Shown: positions 1-13,541 of the stretch, one piece after another
Position numbering within the stretch: the first letter of the stretch is position 1
Layout of the letters: the number at the start of each line of letters is the position of its first letter
Origin: Setophaga petechia
Taxonomy: Eukaryota; Chordata; Aves; Passeriformes; Parulidae
NCBI GenBank assembly: GCA_024362935.1
Contig: JANCRA010000001.1
Coordinates: 53,947,930-54,011,929, forward strand
Reading direction: 5' to 3'
Length of the DNA: 64,000 nucleotides
Translations under genes and position numbers: made by a program
The notes under the pieces: generated by a model
The model's input: only the letters and a program-made list of their open reading frames with translations
The model's database searches: none
What the model was told of the DNA's origin: nothing

Positions 1-3000
1 GCTCTGGAAATAGCTGTCAAAAGGCAAGGGTAGGTTTCCACTGTTTTGCTGTCTTGAAATCCAGAATGGCTGCCTGGCTGGAAAGTGGCATAGGCAGTTC
101 ATACTGGCTGAGTTTAGACCAAAGACAACAGTGCAGTTTAAGGGTCTGTCTGACCTACAGGGGGTCTGTTCAAGCCTTAAGCTTTTTCAATTTGAGAAGT
201 GATTTGAAGGTGAAAAGACTTGTACCTTACCCAATTCTGCACAGCAGCCATGCTGTAGCCTTTAATTGTTTTCATTCTGTGATGCTTGTATCTGAAGCAG
301 AACTGCATCAGAAATTTATGGCCAGACAACAAAGCAATCAAATGCCTCAAATAATAGCTGCACCAATTTCTTGGTCTGAGTGGAAGGTTACATTCTATTT
401 TCCAATAAGGTAATCACATTTCATCTGACAGCTTGACTTTAACCAATGAAATACATATTTAAATTCCTTGATCAGAAAGTGAGATGCTAGAAGTTATATT
501 GCCACATGTGAGGCACTCTATTGTTGCTGTTCCTTGCCTTAGTCAAATCAGGAAAACATTTTCCAGGGAGTTATCAAACACAGGTGAAAAGCTGATAACA
601 GTTGTGCCTTGCCCTCTTGTGAGAGACATTAGGGCTGATGAGTGACCCAGCTGGATCCCTGGGGAGAATCAAAGGGCAGGTGGGTGATTTCCAAATCACA
701 CTGCCCTACCTTGCAGGTGGGTACCTTGCTCTCTCTGTGAGCAGAGTGGTGGAGTTGTTCAGAAGTGCTTTCTGCTGTCAGCTAGAGCCTGTGCATTTGG
801 GTCTTTCTGAGTATGATTTATAGACTGATGCTGGTCATGAAATCCCAGCAGCACACTGCCTCCTGGCATCAATGTGGACAGCCTTTGGAGACAGATGGGT
901 AAGAGACCTCTAAAGGACACAGATTGGATTATCAGTTGTAGTACTTCATCACATGCTGGACTCGTGCATAATTTTTAATTGAAAAAAGATGACTGACAAT
1001 TCAATTACATGTCCTGTTGTGCAGGCATTCAATTTTATAGCCAGTTGTTCCTCTTCTCTCTGCCCAAGGACGGATCTGGTTTTACCCTGATCTCAGTTTT
1101 GTTGCCTTGTGACCATTAATCTCATTGCCAAGCTGTTGCATGCCCCAGCCTGTGCTGAGGAATCCAACTGGAATCCTACTGGAAGCTGCAGCTGGTAGGA
1201 AGAGGAGGTAGGGCAGAAAACCCCCTTGTATCAAAGGGTTTCTTACAAGCCCACCTGTGCTGACAGCAGGCATTGGGGATGTTTAGGTGTGTTTGTGCAT
1301 CTTGTGGGAGCTGGGAGCAAAGAAATGTGCTCATTACTTATGACTTATTTTTGCTCCAATGTCTCAGAGTGATGCCAGCCAGCTGCTACCTGCTCCTGAG
1401 GGTCTAAAACAATTCTGGTAGTTATGAGAAGATGGTTAAAGATGTTCCATGTGCTCCTCCAAGCTTCTTGTTTCCCACACTTGTAGAGCTGTCAGGCATT
1501 TTCTTCCATTGTTGACATTCTGCAATTGCTTCTGGCTGCTATCAGCATTGATTGTGATATTAAATTGTACTAAAACAGGAGAGAATCTGTGCAAATGGTT
1601 GGCATTTCTTTCTCACCCACACCTGGCAATCAATTCTTAGGCTGCAGAGCCTAGAACAAATCACTGCATTCTCACAAAATGAAATATGTTCCCTTGCAAA
1701 GGGAAGCCCTTTGCACTTAGCTGGATTGATTTTCCCAAGAGCACCATGGAGCCAGCTTAGGATTTCTACAGGTTAGATAGTTCAGGGAAGGGAATCTGTT
1801 AGCTCACATTTTAAGGGCTTCAGGAATGAAACACTGATTCTACCTCACAGAAAATGTAACTAGGTCGTTAGTTTGGGGTGTTCAGCAGCTGTTTTGTGTG
1901 CTAGGTGTGGTTAAAAACCTGTCCTGCATCTTTCATGTGGCTGGGACATGGCCCTGGGTGGGTTAGAGTTACAAACCTGGCAGCCCAGTGTGCCCCATTG
2001 TCCAGTGAAACAGCTGTAAAGGTGTCCCAAAGTGCTACAGATGTGCGAGAGTCACATTAACAGTGATTGTTAATCAGTCATTAACAGTGATTGTTTCTAG
2101 TGGGGAGTCCCTGAGAAGGAGACCCCAGCTTGAGTTAGCAGGACTGTACTTCTGAAAGCTGGTGTTGCATGGAAAGGGGACATATTTTGACAGGAATTCC
2201 ACATCGATAAACTGACATGGGCCTGATTCTGAGCAGGTGAAAAATCTCTGACTGAAATTGGCTCACAAGGCTAATGCATGTGCAGCAGAAGGGGGTTAGG
2301 AAACCCAGGTGAAAATATGCTGTCAGGATACCTGATAGTACAAATGGGCACTGTGAAAATGACCCCAGTTTTAGTACCTAAAACATTTTCTGAGCTATAT
2401 CCCATTAAAAAGTTACCCTTTAAACAGTTTACTTGATTTTGGGGCATGTCTTGAAGAATCAGTGGTGTGTTACTGTTTCAGCTTGTGATAAGGGCTTTTC
2501 TTTATTGCCTTGCATGGGTTATGTTTTATTCATGTTTTCCACACAGTTGGTTTTTTGTTTGCTGGAAATGGCTGCTGTGCACGGTGACCTGGAGGGCTGC
2601 TGCATCTCCACACCTGTGAGGGTGAGATGGCTGGGTGGTTTCCCTTAATGAGCAGCTGAGTCCCACAGTGGAAGTTTCCACTGCAAGGACCCAGCAAGCT
2701 GCCCTGGCCCTCACTCAGTCCATCACACAGCGGCTCCTGTGGCACCTGGGAGTGGAGGACAAGAGAGGAAGCTGTGCCAGTCCCTGCTAGTTTGGGTTGT
2801 GCCTTGTGACAGGTGGCAAAAAGCAGATTTCAGTTTCAGACTGCTGTTTTCCCACAGTGTCTGTGCCATAGACATATCCAGGCTATGCACAGAGGACAAG
2901 CTGGGTAAAACAGGCTGTGCTGGATTCTGGGGTTTGTGCCTATCCTGTCATGGGCTTTTGGCTCACCTCAATTCAGCTTTGCTTTCATCTCTCTTAACTG

Positions 3001-3080
3001 TCCTATGCCATAATTGGTTTTTGTGTGTGGCTAATTAGGGGCTTTAGTTTCTCTAAAATGTTCAAGCTGCTGTCTCCATG
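1..3080. other. Non-coding stretch, no gene seen
   Basis: I recognise no gene, RNA gene or known repeat here. Open frames are short (at most about 120 codons), on both strands, and resemble no family I know. A 17-bp unit, cattaacagtgattgtt, occurs twice about 23 bp apart near 2,056-2,095, which is a minor local duplication. The part around 2,560-2,760 is somewhat richer in GC but shows no coding signature. Confidence 0.5.
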
Positions 3081-3370
3081 TGTGCTGGTTTTGGCTGGGG
3101 TAGAGTTAATTTTCTCCACAGTAGCAGGCGTGGGGCTGTGTGTTGGATTTGTGCTGAGCACACTGTTGATAACACAGGGATGTTTTGGTTACTGCTGAGC
3201 AGGGCTTGTACAACATCAAGGCCTTTTCTGCTGCCAGTGAGGATGCTGGGGGTGCACAAGGATTTGGAAGGGGACACACAGCCAGAAAAACTGACCCCAG
3301 GTGACCCAGGGGATATTCCAGACCATATGGCATCATGCTCAGCACAACAATCTGGGGGAAGATGAAGGAA
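3081..3370 (+). mobile_element. ERVL-like avian solo LTR, 3' truncated
   Basis: The segment starts TGTGCTGGTTTTGGCTGGGG and continues through blocks typical of a very abundant avian LTR: gagttaattttctccacag, a gttgataacacaggg block, a block about an accumulated tail of tgctgagcagggcttg, ctgggggtgcacaaggattt, and a promoter-proximal part with ggatattccagaccatatg followed by ctgggggaagatgaagga. I recall this as an ERVL (class III) LTR but am unsure of the family name. Similarity stops near 3,370, before the downstream half of the LTR, so the copy is truncated. No internal retroviral sequence is seen beside it. Open frames here (107, 95 and 112 codons on both strands) are frames through the LTR, not genes. 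Confidence 0.8.
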
Positions 3371-3834
3371 TCTTCTCCTGGACATCCCTCATCTTGAACC
3401 CTTTCTTTCTGTTCTACAATACTGAACAACCAGTTTGCTGCCATGAAACCTGAGTACTAGCAGCAGGACATTTCATAGAACATTCTCAGACACTTGCTGC
3501 TTTGTCACATGGATCATTCTTGATGGGCTCTGCAGCTTGTCTCCTTTGCTGCTCCCAGTCTGTGCTGAACCATTTTAAGCTCCTAAGGACACCCAGTGAT
3601 TCAAAGTGTTGTCACAGTTTATTTCCAGTATTAGCACAGAGAGAGCATCATTTTGCTGAACACAAGAGCCCCTGTCTTGTGCATTAGGGACTGTCAGTAA
3701 AAGCCATGGGGCTGTTGAGCTGAGACTACAAGATCCTTTCTTAAACACTGTAATGAAGAATTCTTCTTGAAAACCTGATTTCTCCTCTATCAGAGGTCTT
3801 GATGGTGGTTTGTTTCAAAGAAAAAAAAAAAGCT
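3371..3834. other. Non-coding spacer
   Basis: Nothing recognisable apart from an A-run at about 3,822-3,832. The 3' part of the preceding LTR would be expected here but I cannot see it. Confidence 0.4.
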
Positions 3835-4012
3835 ACCCCCTTGAATTAGTGTTCCCAAGCACTGGAGAGGAAAGCCACACATGAGGTGTCCCAAATGAGC
3901 TTAGTGTGGTCTGCAATGTGGTCAGGGAGCAAGGATACTTCTCATGTAGCATTGCCAGTTTCTCTGTCCCCATAACTAATCCTCCAGTCTCCTCAAGCTG
4001 AGAAACACATAA
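3835..4012 (+). repeat. Unclassified dispersed repeat, copy 1
   Basis: This segment is clearly related to 4,549-4,712 on the same strand. Shared blocks in the same order include gtcccaaa, agtgtggtctgcaatgtggt (agtgtggcctgcagggtggt in the other copy), a tcagggagcaaggat block, a gcattgcc/gcattacc block, and atcctccagtctcct (atcatccagtctcct in the other copy). The copies have diverged considerably and are not tandem; about 540 bp separate them. I do not recognise the family. An old retroviral or LTR fragment is possible but unproven. Confidence 0.6.
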
Positions 4013-4548
4013 CATGTGAGCCAGGGATTATTTCTGTTAGATCAAAATGCCCTGCATGGATTTCCCCACCACTGGAGGGCAAGCTGTTGAATTTTGTCCA
4101 TGGTGGTACCTTATGTACCACCTTAGAGGAAGGCTTGAAAGAAGGCTCAGCCTGAGTGGTTTTGTTCCAGTACCTGGAGGTGGGAATTAGTCTTTGCTCT
4201 TCACTGATTTCCCTTTAGGAAAGAAGAAGTAGCAGTGTATTACTAAGATCTGGAGAAATTGCAAAGGACAGGAGAAATTTCAAAATGCAGTCAAGATGAT
4301 GTGGAAGTTTAGGATCCCTTGAGGGGTTGAATTTTTCATGGTTAACTGGGTTTGGAGATGATTCTTGGGAGCCCAAAGATGTGATGGGAGGCCACACAAA
4401 GCCTTTGCCAGTCCTGGCAAATGAGTCCCACAGTATTTCTCAAGGGGAAAATGCACCCTGGTCCAACAGTCCCCTAATGTCAGTGCTTCAGATAAGGGAG
4501 GACATGGACCAGTGCCCTGTACCTTTAATTTGCAAACCAGCTAATGGG

Positions 4549-4712
4549 AGCCCACCTGAATCAGGGTTTTGGGAAGCAGAGAGGGCAGCCAAATGTGAGT
4601 TGTCCCAAACCACCTCAGTGTGGCCTGCAGGGTGGTCAGGGAGCAGGGATGGGTCTCGTACAGCATTACCCATGGTGCTGTGTGGATAATTAATCATCCA
4701 GTCTCCTAGAGG
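4549..4712 (+). repeat. Unclassified dispersed repeat, copy 2
   Basis: Partner of the repeat at 3,835-4,012 (same strand, same block order). A 120-codon open frame at 4,327-4,689 runs across it. That frame resembles no known protein, and the homologous copy has no matching open frame, so I do not treat it as a gene. DNA between the copies and on to about 4,930 may belong to the same decayed element, but I cannot define its ends. Confidence 0.6.
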
Positions 4713-7700
4713 TAAGAAAGTGTTCACCTTTTGGGATGTGTGGGACACCTTTTGCCCAGGAGAGGGTTGGTTATCCTGCTGGCCTATGGAGGGAGCCATC
4801 CTGCCTGGGATGTTGTGTGCTTACACCACCTTTAGGCAGCAGTCATTGGACAGGAGAAATGATATTCAGAGCACTGTCCCTCATACCATGACAGCCACAT
4901 GACCTCAAGGGTTAACCCTCCCTCTGACAGTGATTCAGGCCATGCCAATGGGATAACCTCTGGTTTGGAGATTGAAATGAGCCACAAATTGCTCACATGA
5001 ATGGAAAATGTGGTGTTGATGGTAACAGACCAGTGTAACTAACATGTGACAGTATAAAAGGGCAAAAAAGATAGTTTATACATGTGAGGACAGGGCTAAT
5101 GGGACAAAAAAAGTTATTCTTTTATATGTTTCTAGGTATGATTTTCTGGGCTTGCCCTTGGCTCCTGTCTGCAGTAAACACTTTACTGAGAAAGCAGAAC
5201 CACTGGTACTCAGTGATTCCCAAGACTGATTTAATGCAACTAAGTTCTGCTAAGGAGTATTGGTCTTTCCTTATTATTTAAATATCCTTCCCCTTCCATT
5301 TTAAGTGATATAATTTGTCAGCAGCACTGACAGTGTTGGAATTCCTGGGAAGTGCTGGTTTGCAAGGAGATCTTTGAGGTAGCAATACAGAAAATGTACA
5401 AAACTTAGCCTGAAGCAAGGGCTTGTTTTCAGCTGAAGCCTTCCCAGCAGCTCCTTGTCAAAGGCCAGGTGGAAGACACAGAGCAGACTCTGGTGCCTGG
5501 CTGTGAGCTGAGCTCCCCTGGGATTGTGGCACAGCAGTAACACAAAGATTGTCACACAGGAACAATAGGAAATCATCTTCTCTATTGGTGTAATACAGAC
5601 TTTGCTGCAGTCATGGAATAGCAAGTAACAAACAGGGCTGAGGGCTGTTGTAAAGAGGATGGTGATTGCTTATCTTGGGATTAAATTTGTTTTCCTTGCA
5701 GAAAATATCTCAAAGCTGGAGAAACTGTTGTGTTACTTGTACAAAATGTGCCACAGTTAGCATTGTTTATGAGTGAGGAAAGTAGGATGCTGTTGTTCTG
5801 TCTGTGATGGAGTGGGAGCCACAAAAAAAGGGGACAAGAATGTGCAGAGACTATTCCCTTTTCTCTTGCATCTTCCATCAAGTGTACAGGCTTAATCATG
5901 TGGCTATTGGAAATGTATGGAATTGGCATTCCAACTAAGGATGTACAGAATGAGCCAGCAAGCTTTCAGCATCTATGCTGCAAAAATAGGGTGGCTGGAG
6001 CATGGAAGTGAACTGAGGAGAGTAGGAAATGAGCCAGATATTAGGGATTTGTCTGAAATTCTGTGAGTTTGAGGGTAGAATTTGTGTTGGCAGGGTGCAT
6101 TCTTGAGACACACATGAGCAGCTTTGCCTGGATTTCCCACCCAGTACAAACCAGTGTGTTTACAGAGGTGTTGGGGCTTTCATTGGGATTTTAACTGTGA
6201 AATTTGTGCTGTTAGTACCTCACTGGTTCTGAGCACAGGGATCCTGCAGACACAGGTTGGAATGAAGGAATCCAAACGAGGTAAAGGCTATTTCTCAATG
6301 AAGTGGTACTAATGAAGTGTCCTGCTGGTCTCTACTGCTCTTCTGTTTATGCCATTTATTACCATTTATTACCATGTTTTCCCAACTTGCCTGTGTGAAA
6401 GCTGAGTAGGGACTGTCTCTGCTCCTTAAAACTGCTACAAATCTGTTAGACTGTACGCATCATGGATCTAAATATACATTTAGGTAAAATATATAACACA
6501 GCTGCTAGGCAGTTTATTTTCACCAGTGGAAAGACTATATTTCAAGAGAGTGGTGAAATGTCAAGTGAATTATGGGGTTTGTCTTCTTACTTGTAAAAAT
6601 AAATTGTATATTCTATAATCTGAACCAGACTAGGTTTTAATTATGCACTGTTTTGCTTTGATTTACTAGGCAGGTTATCTAGAGGCCAAAACACTAGCAG
6701 ATATATTGTAGTAAGTCTGGAATGACTTAAAGGGCAAACATTAGACTGGGTAATTCATTTTGAACAAGCTACCATAGGTTTTTGTGCTAGGCTTTCTTTC
6801 ATCTTTTGCCTCCAAGCTTAACTCTTTCGTGGATTACTGTAACTTCTGCTTTATAATTTGGTTGTTAATTATCAACCCTGTTGGTCCTGCATATAGCTTA
6901 TCCCCATAGGGGTCTGGAGAAATAGATGTAATTGAACTTGTCTATGCAGGACTTTTAGCTAATTGACTGCTTTTTCTTGTGGAAAGCTGAGTCTGGAAAG
7001 ATAAGCCACAGGCACTGGTGTTTCAGTGAAACATGTGCAGCACACCATGGGAAATGCTCACTGAAATCTCACGTTACTGGTAGCAACACTGATGTCTAAT
7101 CTTCCTAGATATATGATACTCCAGCCAGGCTCCAGAGATTTTACCCTCTGGTTTTTGTATCATGCTTGAATTTTGTGTTCAAATCAAATGCTAGAACTTT
7201 CTGCAGAGTGGGATGGGTTTTGAGCTGGGCAAGCATTTCTTATCAGTGAATTGAGTGCTTGTGATGAACAATTGGGTTTGACATTCTCCTGCATGCTGGT
7301 CATGGATTCTGACAGCACATTGAGAGATGCTGTCAGTAGGATTGCAATGTTACAGTAACAACTCAGCCCTTAAAATGGCAATGGAAATGGTTAGTTTGGA
7401 TTAGTAAAGATAAGAGCTGAGAAATGCTGAATGTAAAATTCACCTGTTAACAACCCCAAACTGGACATCAAACCTACCAGATTTGATGAAATCCATTAAA
7501 TAAAACGGCTTAAAAACTGATATTAGACCAGAATCTCTGTATAAAGAACCCTGTAAACTTACCTAGTGTGAGGTAAAACTGCAGCATGGGGATGGTCTGG
7601 GCTGATGTCTTGGAAAGGTTTTTGACAGCAGATGTTTCAAACAAAAGCAAGGAAATGCTAGCCTTCGCTAGAAAGCATTTTAGAGAAAATGTTACATCAA

Positions 7701-9170
7701 TAACTGGGCAGCAGTAGATCAAACTTCAGACAGACCAACTGTTCCAAGTTAGTGAGCACTGATACTGTGCTGGAAGGATGACTGCTGTTTTCATATCAAA
7801 TGATGCTCTAGCCTGGCCCTGCTTCCTTCTGGGATCTTAAGAATTTTTAGTCTGTTTGATGCCTCAGATAACTCAGCTGTAGAATGGACATATGGGCATT
7901 CAACTTGTGTGCTGGAAAGTGGTTTCTTGACATGTGATCAGGGGCTGCAAAGCAAACTGGTATTTGTCAGTGAGCAGTGGGACTGGGTTTTCACTTGGAT
8001 TTGTAAGATTAGTTACCCAAGTTAGATTTTTGAGTTGCTTTTTGACTTTTCTTAGATCAGTACAAGGTTTATAAGAAGGCATCAGATCTATCTGAAGAAT
8101 TATGTAAGTAGAGAGCAAATTACTCAGGAGTAGTGCTCTGTACTCTAAGTGCCAAAGTATTTAGTGCCCATTACTAGATGTTTGCAGTACTGGAACAGAA
8201 CAGATCAGCCTCACACCAGATCCATGACTGTGGTTTCTAAATTAAGTCAGGGAAGAGAATTTGGCCCTACTACTCAAATAGCCTTTTTCTATTTCACAGT
8301 CAAATATCCCCATTTTAGGGAAACTCCATAACCAGCAAAACTGGGCGGAATTCTTCATTCACCCCCTTTGCCCAGCAGTAAGTGCTGAATGTATGCACTG
8401 ACCCTGCTGTAAACCCTACCAGAGCCTACCCTGACCAGCCCAAAGCAAAGGCCATGCTTTTTTCACTTATTCCTGTAGTTAGCATGCACTGGCTAGGTTG
8501 TGGAGAGCTAGACAAATTGCTAAAATTCTTTGCAGAGCTAGAGCTGAACTTGATTATTTTTTAGCAGTAAGTTTTTAATTACCTTGTCACTTAGACCAAA
8601 TTTGCCAACAGGCTTCGGTGAGCCTGTGCATTGCAGTACAGCTACTGAATGTAGCACAACATGGTTGGTTTGCTTTATCTTGCAGGTCTGTCAGAGGTGT
8701 TTTTATTTTTTCTATTAATACCAAGTTGTTGTATGTGGAACCCTAGAAGCATGTGTTTAAATATTTTTTTCTCTTGTTAAAAAGTAATCTGTTAGAACTC
8801 TACTGGTTGAGAAGCACCTTTTACCATCAAGAAGCAATGCTGTGTTCGCTGCCTCTTAATGTCACAGGAGCATCTTAGATTTTTTTTTTAATTTATTTTT
8901 TTGCTGTTGTGGTGAATGCTTGCTGTTAGAACCATGTGATCACTTGCTGTTTAGGTGAATTACAGACAGGTATAGGAAGAATGGTTGCACTTCTCAGAAA
9001 AGGAGGAAGTGACAACAGGGTAGCTACTTAAAGTGATGATATCAAGTGAAAGGGAGGGATGATGAAAGATTCTGAAAGCTGAATTGTAGAGAAATATTTA
9101 TGGAAAATAGGACGAGAGAAATACAGCCTTGTGCTGCATTTGCCCTCTGCCTGATGACTAAAAAATTATC
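4713..9170. other. Long non-coding stretch
   Basis: No gene or recognisable repeat. Frames are at most about 107 codons and unfamiliar. A 12-bp direct repeat (atttattaccat twice) lies near 6,355-6,380. AT-rich runs occur around 8,760 and 8,880-8,900. It may be intronic or intergenic; the sequence does not say which. Confidence 0.5.
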
Positions 9171-9590
9171 TGTGGTATTTTCTGGGCCCCTCATTGGAGG
9201 AGGAAGGAATGAATCTGACTCCATGTTCCTAGAAGGCTAATTTATCATTTTATGTTACTATATTATATTAAAGAATGCTATACTAAAACTACACTAAAGA
9301 ATAGAGAAAGGATACTTACAGAAGGCTAAAAGATAATAATGGAAGACTTGTGACTCTCGTCACAGTCCTGACACAGCTGGACCATGATTGGTCATTAAGT
9401 AAAAACAATTCACGAGGAACCAATGAAACAACCACCTGTGGGTAAACAATGTCCAAATCACATTCCAAAGCAGCAAAACACAGGAGAAGCAAATGAGATA
9501 ATATTGTTTTCCTTTTTCTCTGAGGCTTCTCAGCTTCCCAGGAGAAGAATCCTGGGCAAGGGGATTTTTCCAGAAAATATGACAGTGACA
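9171..9590 (+). mobile_element. Solo LTR, class II-like family, copy A
   Basis: This 420-bp LTR starts TGTGGTATTTTCTGGG and ends GACAGTGACA. It is flanked by a perfect 6-bp target duplication, ATTATC (9,165-9,170 and 9,591-9,596). A 6-bp duplication is characteristic of class II (ERVK/alpha-beta-like) integration. The middle carries the family's landmarks: tctgactccatg, an AT-rich tattatattaaag promoter-like block, cttgtgact, a gacacagctgg block, and the terminal gaggcttctcagcttcccag. No gag, pol or env sequence is adjacent, so this is a solo LTR left by LTR-LTR recombination. Its 5' end resembles copy D and differs from copies B, C and E. The 70-92-codon frames inside are not genes. Confidence 0.85.
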
Positions 9591-12500
9591 ATTATCTGCT
9601 GTCGTCTGTGTGGTACTACCCTGCCTGTGGCCTGACAATCATAATTTGTTACTTGGCAATCTATTTCTCACAGAATTTATTCTCCTGAATTAAAACTGAG
9701 TGAATATTTATATCTGTCTGCATCATACATATATCTGTCTGCATTTTTTCTTGCTGTGAACAAGTATCTAAGGCAAACATGTGACCTGTGTCCAAGCACA
9801 ACAATTAAACAGGAAGAAGTAGAAAGTCACTCTGTAGAGAGAGCCATCTTGGGAAGAAGCAGTGGAATTTTAACTTGTAAATGCTTCAGCAGTGCATAGG
9901 AGGCTGCAATTTGCATCTTCTTTTTTTGCTTCACATGACTCTGTACCCACTCTGTTTTCCTGGACATAATTGGATCCAGTAAAAAAATGGCATAAGGTTT
10001 TCACAGTAAAGGGCATTACTTGACTGAGGTTTTGCACTTGCTTAACTTTAAAGGTCAGTGAAGTTTCTCTGGGTCACAGCAGAATCAGATGCTCTACAGT
10101 ACCCAGGTTGGGTTTGCTCTTTGCTTGACACTAAATATGAGAGAGTAAAGCAGGCAGTGAACACAAGGGCTAATTCTGTGCTTCTGGAGGAACTCTGTGT
10201 TGCAGGAAGTTGAGAGGTCAGGTGGCATGATGTCATCTCTTTCTTTTAGATTTGAAATCAAGGAATCCATAAGTTGGAGGAAATGAAAGCATTCTGCCTG
10301 CTCATCAAGACTAACATTTCAAATTTGCATATTCAAATTGCCTTTGAAATTCTCAATTTGTGGTCATGGTTTCAGAGACTGAAATATTTAACATCTGTTA
10401 ACATCAATGAAGCTTGAGGATTTGCACAGCTGGGGATCATGCCATATATGAAACTTGGGTGTAACCTTGAAGAAAAGATAATTTCCACTTAGCTGCATTA
10501 AAAAGTTCTGTTTTCATGACTTGTAGTGTTTTTCTAAATAAATGTTGCTGGGTTGTTGTAGTGTGGCTGCTCTTTGTATCCTTTTATAAATGACTTCCAT
10601 GCCACCAAATACACCTATTAACCTGCATTTGATGGAATAACCAAATAAAGTTTAAAAAGCTGTATTACAGAGATGGATATCTGTATAGGCTGGTTGATTC
10701 ATGTTCTGGTTTACTTGAACACTGTTGGAGACTAAAAATGTGGTGTTACTTGTGGCTTATCTGAATAGGATTATCAGGGCTTTCCAGCAATTACTTCCAG
10801 CTGTTTCAAAGATAAGTGTGAGAAATGGAAAGCTGTGGAGAAGGGCTGGATGCAGATATGCAAACTCTTCAGCCCCTGTGTAATAAATACTAAGTGTGAA
10901 TGTAAACAGTGCTGCTTTGAGGGTATGTAACAAGCATTTTGGGGATGTGCTGTGTGGCAAATATACTGAGTGCAGGCAGGGAGAAGATTAATTATATCTG
11001 TAAAGGCAGTAATTGCAGCATCAGGAAAAAAATAGTTCTAGCACTTCCTATTAGTGAGATTTCCTGAGTCTGTTAATGTATGGTAGAATGACACAAAGAA
11101 TCCAATTTCTCATTTGCTGCTACAATTCCTGAGGGTAGAAAAACTTGTTTGGTTTTTTTGCAAGTAATACTTTCCTATCTAAAGGAATACATTGAGCTGG
11201 GTCCTTCAGTGCCCTGTTTCGATCCCTGTTTTGATAGATGGGAGACAAACCTCAGAAACTACCAGAAATGAAATTAACTGAAAATGAGCACCACTTAAAC
11301 AACCAGGCACTGCATCTTAAACTGTAGAGGGGTGTCTAAGGACTGTGCAGCCTCCTGTGTCCATGGTTTTATGCTATGCAAGAGTTAGAGGTGTGAAATC
11401 CCGACTTGACTGCTGCTGGGGCCCCTGGAGGCAGGGAGCAGAGTTATTCTAGCTGAGCATCTGCTACATAGCTGAAAGAGCAAAGAAAAAGTGCTGTTCA
11501 TGCATTTGCTGGTATTGATTATTATTGATTTAGCAGCATCCAGTGCCTCAATAACTCAGTGGCATGAAACAGGTAAATTAATGACACATTATTTACAGGC
11601 ACATCTTGCTGTGATGCCTTTGCCGGTGGCCAGATGCAAATCACCCCTGGTCTTTTAGCCCCTTCAAAAGCTGGGCAAGTAATTCTCTCAATCTCCTGAT
11701 TATCTCAGGAAATTTTCCAGAGCTGCCCAAGTTGCAGTAGAAGCTGCTTCCAATCACATTGGAAAGAAGGCAAGTGCAAGGACACATAGTCCAAGATCAG
11801 CTGAAGTGCGACAGGCAGGTGTCAGGCCCATCTCACCTTCCATAGGTTTTTTCTTGTGTCTAACTGCATGTGAATATTCCTGTCAATATTCTTAATCTTA
11901 AGGATATTTTTTTAAATTGGTAAACAGGACAACATTCATCAAGGTTTTTACAAGAGAGGATAACAGTTTGGTCTTTAACCAGAAACGTAGCCCCATTAGT
12001 TGGTGTTTTCAGCTCTGGAAAGAGTTCTAGGACAGAATCAAAATGGTTGTAGTACAAGTTGCAAATTTCCTTTGAAAGGGAATAAATGTTCTATAAAAAT
12101 GTTTCTTTCACAATAGATTAAAACCCAAAACAACAAAACCCAGAAAGTTCAGAATACGTACATATTATTGATACACTAATATATAAGTTTTACCTCCTGT
12201 ATGCTCATGTGCTAAATTACAAATGCTTTCATAAATAACTTAGCAGTAGAGACTTGAAATACCTCCTCTGAAGTAAGTCAAGTTCATAAAATGTGGTAAG
12301 CAGAGAAAGTTCTTAGTTCTTGGTGAAATTAAATGAAAAACATTTGATGTCTAACAGGGTCATGGCTAGAGTCTGTGCTTCAAATTATTTTTTTTAGCTT
12401 GTTTGTTCTGCTTGACTGAGATGCCTGAAGCACAATTATGGTTTCCCACATTAAAGTGAAAGCTCTGAGCAGCCTTTTCTAGTGGTGATTTTCTGTGGGA

Positions 12501-12918
12501 TGCTATAGTATAACAAAAAGATGATCCAGTCTGTAATATCATCTGCAGTTCTGATGCAACTTCAGCTGTAAACCATTGATTATAACTTGCCATGGCTTTA
12601 ATGTCCACTTTACTGATTCTAGGAAATACTGATCAGTATTTTCCCCTTTCCTTCCCCAACAAGGCACCCAAACAAATACTTGTGCTTCCCTTTCTTCTCC
12701 TAGAACACAAGGTAATTTCTGAGGTTTAAATGTCTGTAAGGGCAGGCATGAATACATGGATTTTCCATCAGAATGATATATCTGCTTCTGCTGGAGTGGT
12801 CAGGTGCTCTAATAAATTTTCATTTCTGCAAGGAGAGAGTTAGAAAGCCACTACATTATTGCCTCATTTGGAAAAGCAGCTGAGGAACAGCAAATAACAT
12901 AGAGTGTTTTCATACTCT
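9591..12918. other. Non-coding stretch
   Basis: No gene or dated repeat recognised. A 14-bp unit, atatctgtctgcat, occurs twice between about 9,708 and 9,745. Otherwise it is AT-leaning single-copy-looking DNA with frames under about 80 codons. Confidence 0.5.
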
Positions 12919-12972
12919 TTCATAGAGTGATTTGGGTTGTAAGGGACCATAAAGATCTCATTCCCGCACATT
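12919..12972 (-). mobile_element. CR1 LINE 3'-end fragment
   Basis: The plus strand reads catagagtgatttgggttgt followed by aagggaccataaagatctca. This is the reverse complement of the conserved CR1 3' terminus. Only about 50 bp can be recognised; the rest is decayed or was never copied. CR1 elements insert 5'-truncated, so a short 3'-end fragment is expected. Confidence 0.65.
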
Positions 12973-13541
12973 TAGCGGTGGATGAAATGAATGCTAAAGC
13001 ATTCATATAATGGGCAGTCCTCAAGGATGTGCTTGATTTCTCCTGCAGGATCCATGGATCCTGTGCTAGCAGCTCTGCTGAACTACAGTCAGAAGGGAAG
13101 GGAGAAAGAGTTATTCATGAGAAGGACTTAGGGCTGCTCACTGCTGGGGGCAGGTGAGTCAGATGATTTTGGCAATTCAAGGTGTTTGCAAAGAGAACAC
13201 ACAAGAAAGAGTATATTTTAGAAGGGAACAGTCACAGAGTTCAAGTTCCTGCTAGGACAAGTTTGTATTGTTCTGTTAATATAAATCATTCCTTAAGAGG
13301 TCTTGAGAATGCAGGCAAGCAAAAATGTTGACACCTTAGGATATTTGCCCAGGGTTTTATTCCTCAGAGGCTCTACCTTATGATACTGATCCTGATAAGG
13401 GAAAATCTTTCAAAGTGGAAAATGACCTTCAGTTAAACCAACTTTGACTTTTGTTACTCACTCAGGTCTGTGTTGCATGGTTTAGTATTTTAGAAAGTTC
13501 TTTTGGAAAGATCAACTGTACTACTTATGTAAGCTTTCTTT
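12973..13541. other. Non-coding spacer
   Basis: Nothing recognisable. A gcag/gtgagt match to a splice donor occurs near 13,150-13,158 but has no exon-like context. Confidence 0.4.

Noticed and set aside
4327..4689. 120-codon plus frame
   Set aside because: It spans an unclassified repeat whose other copy has no matching open frame; the protein is unfamiliar.
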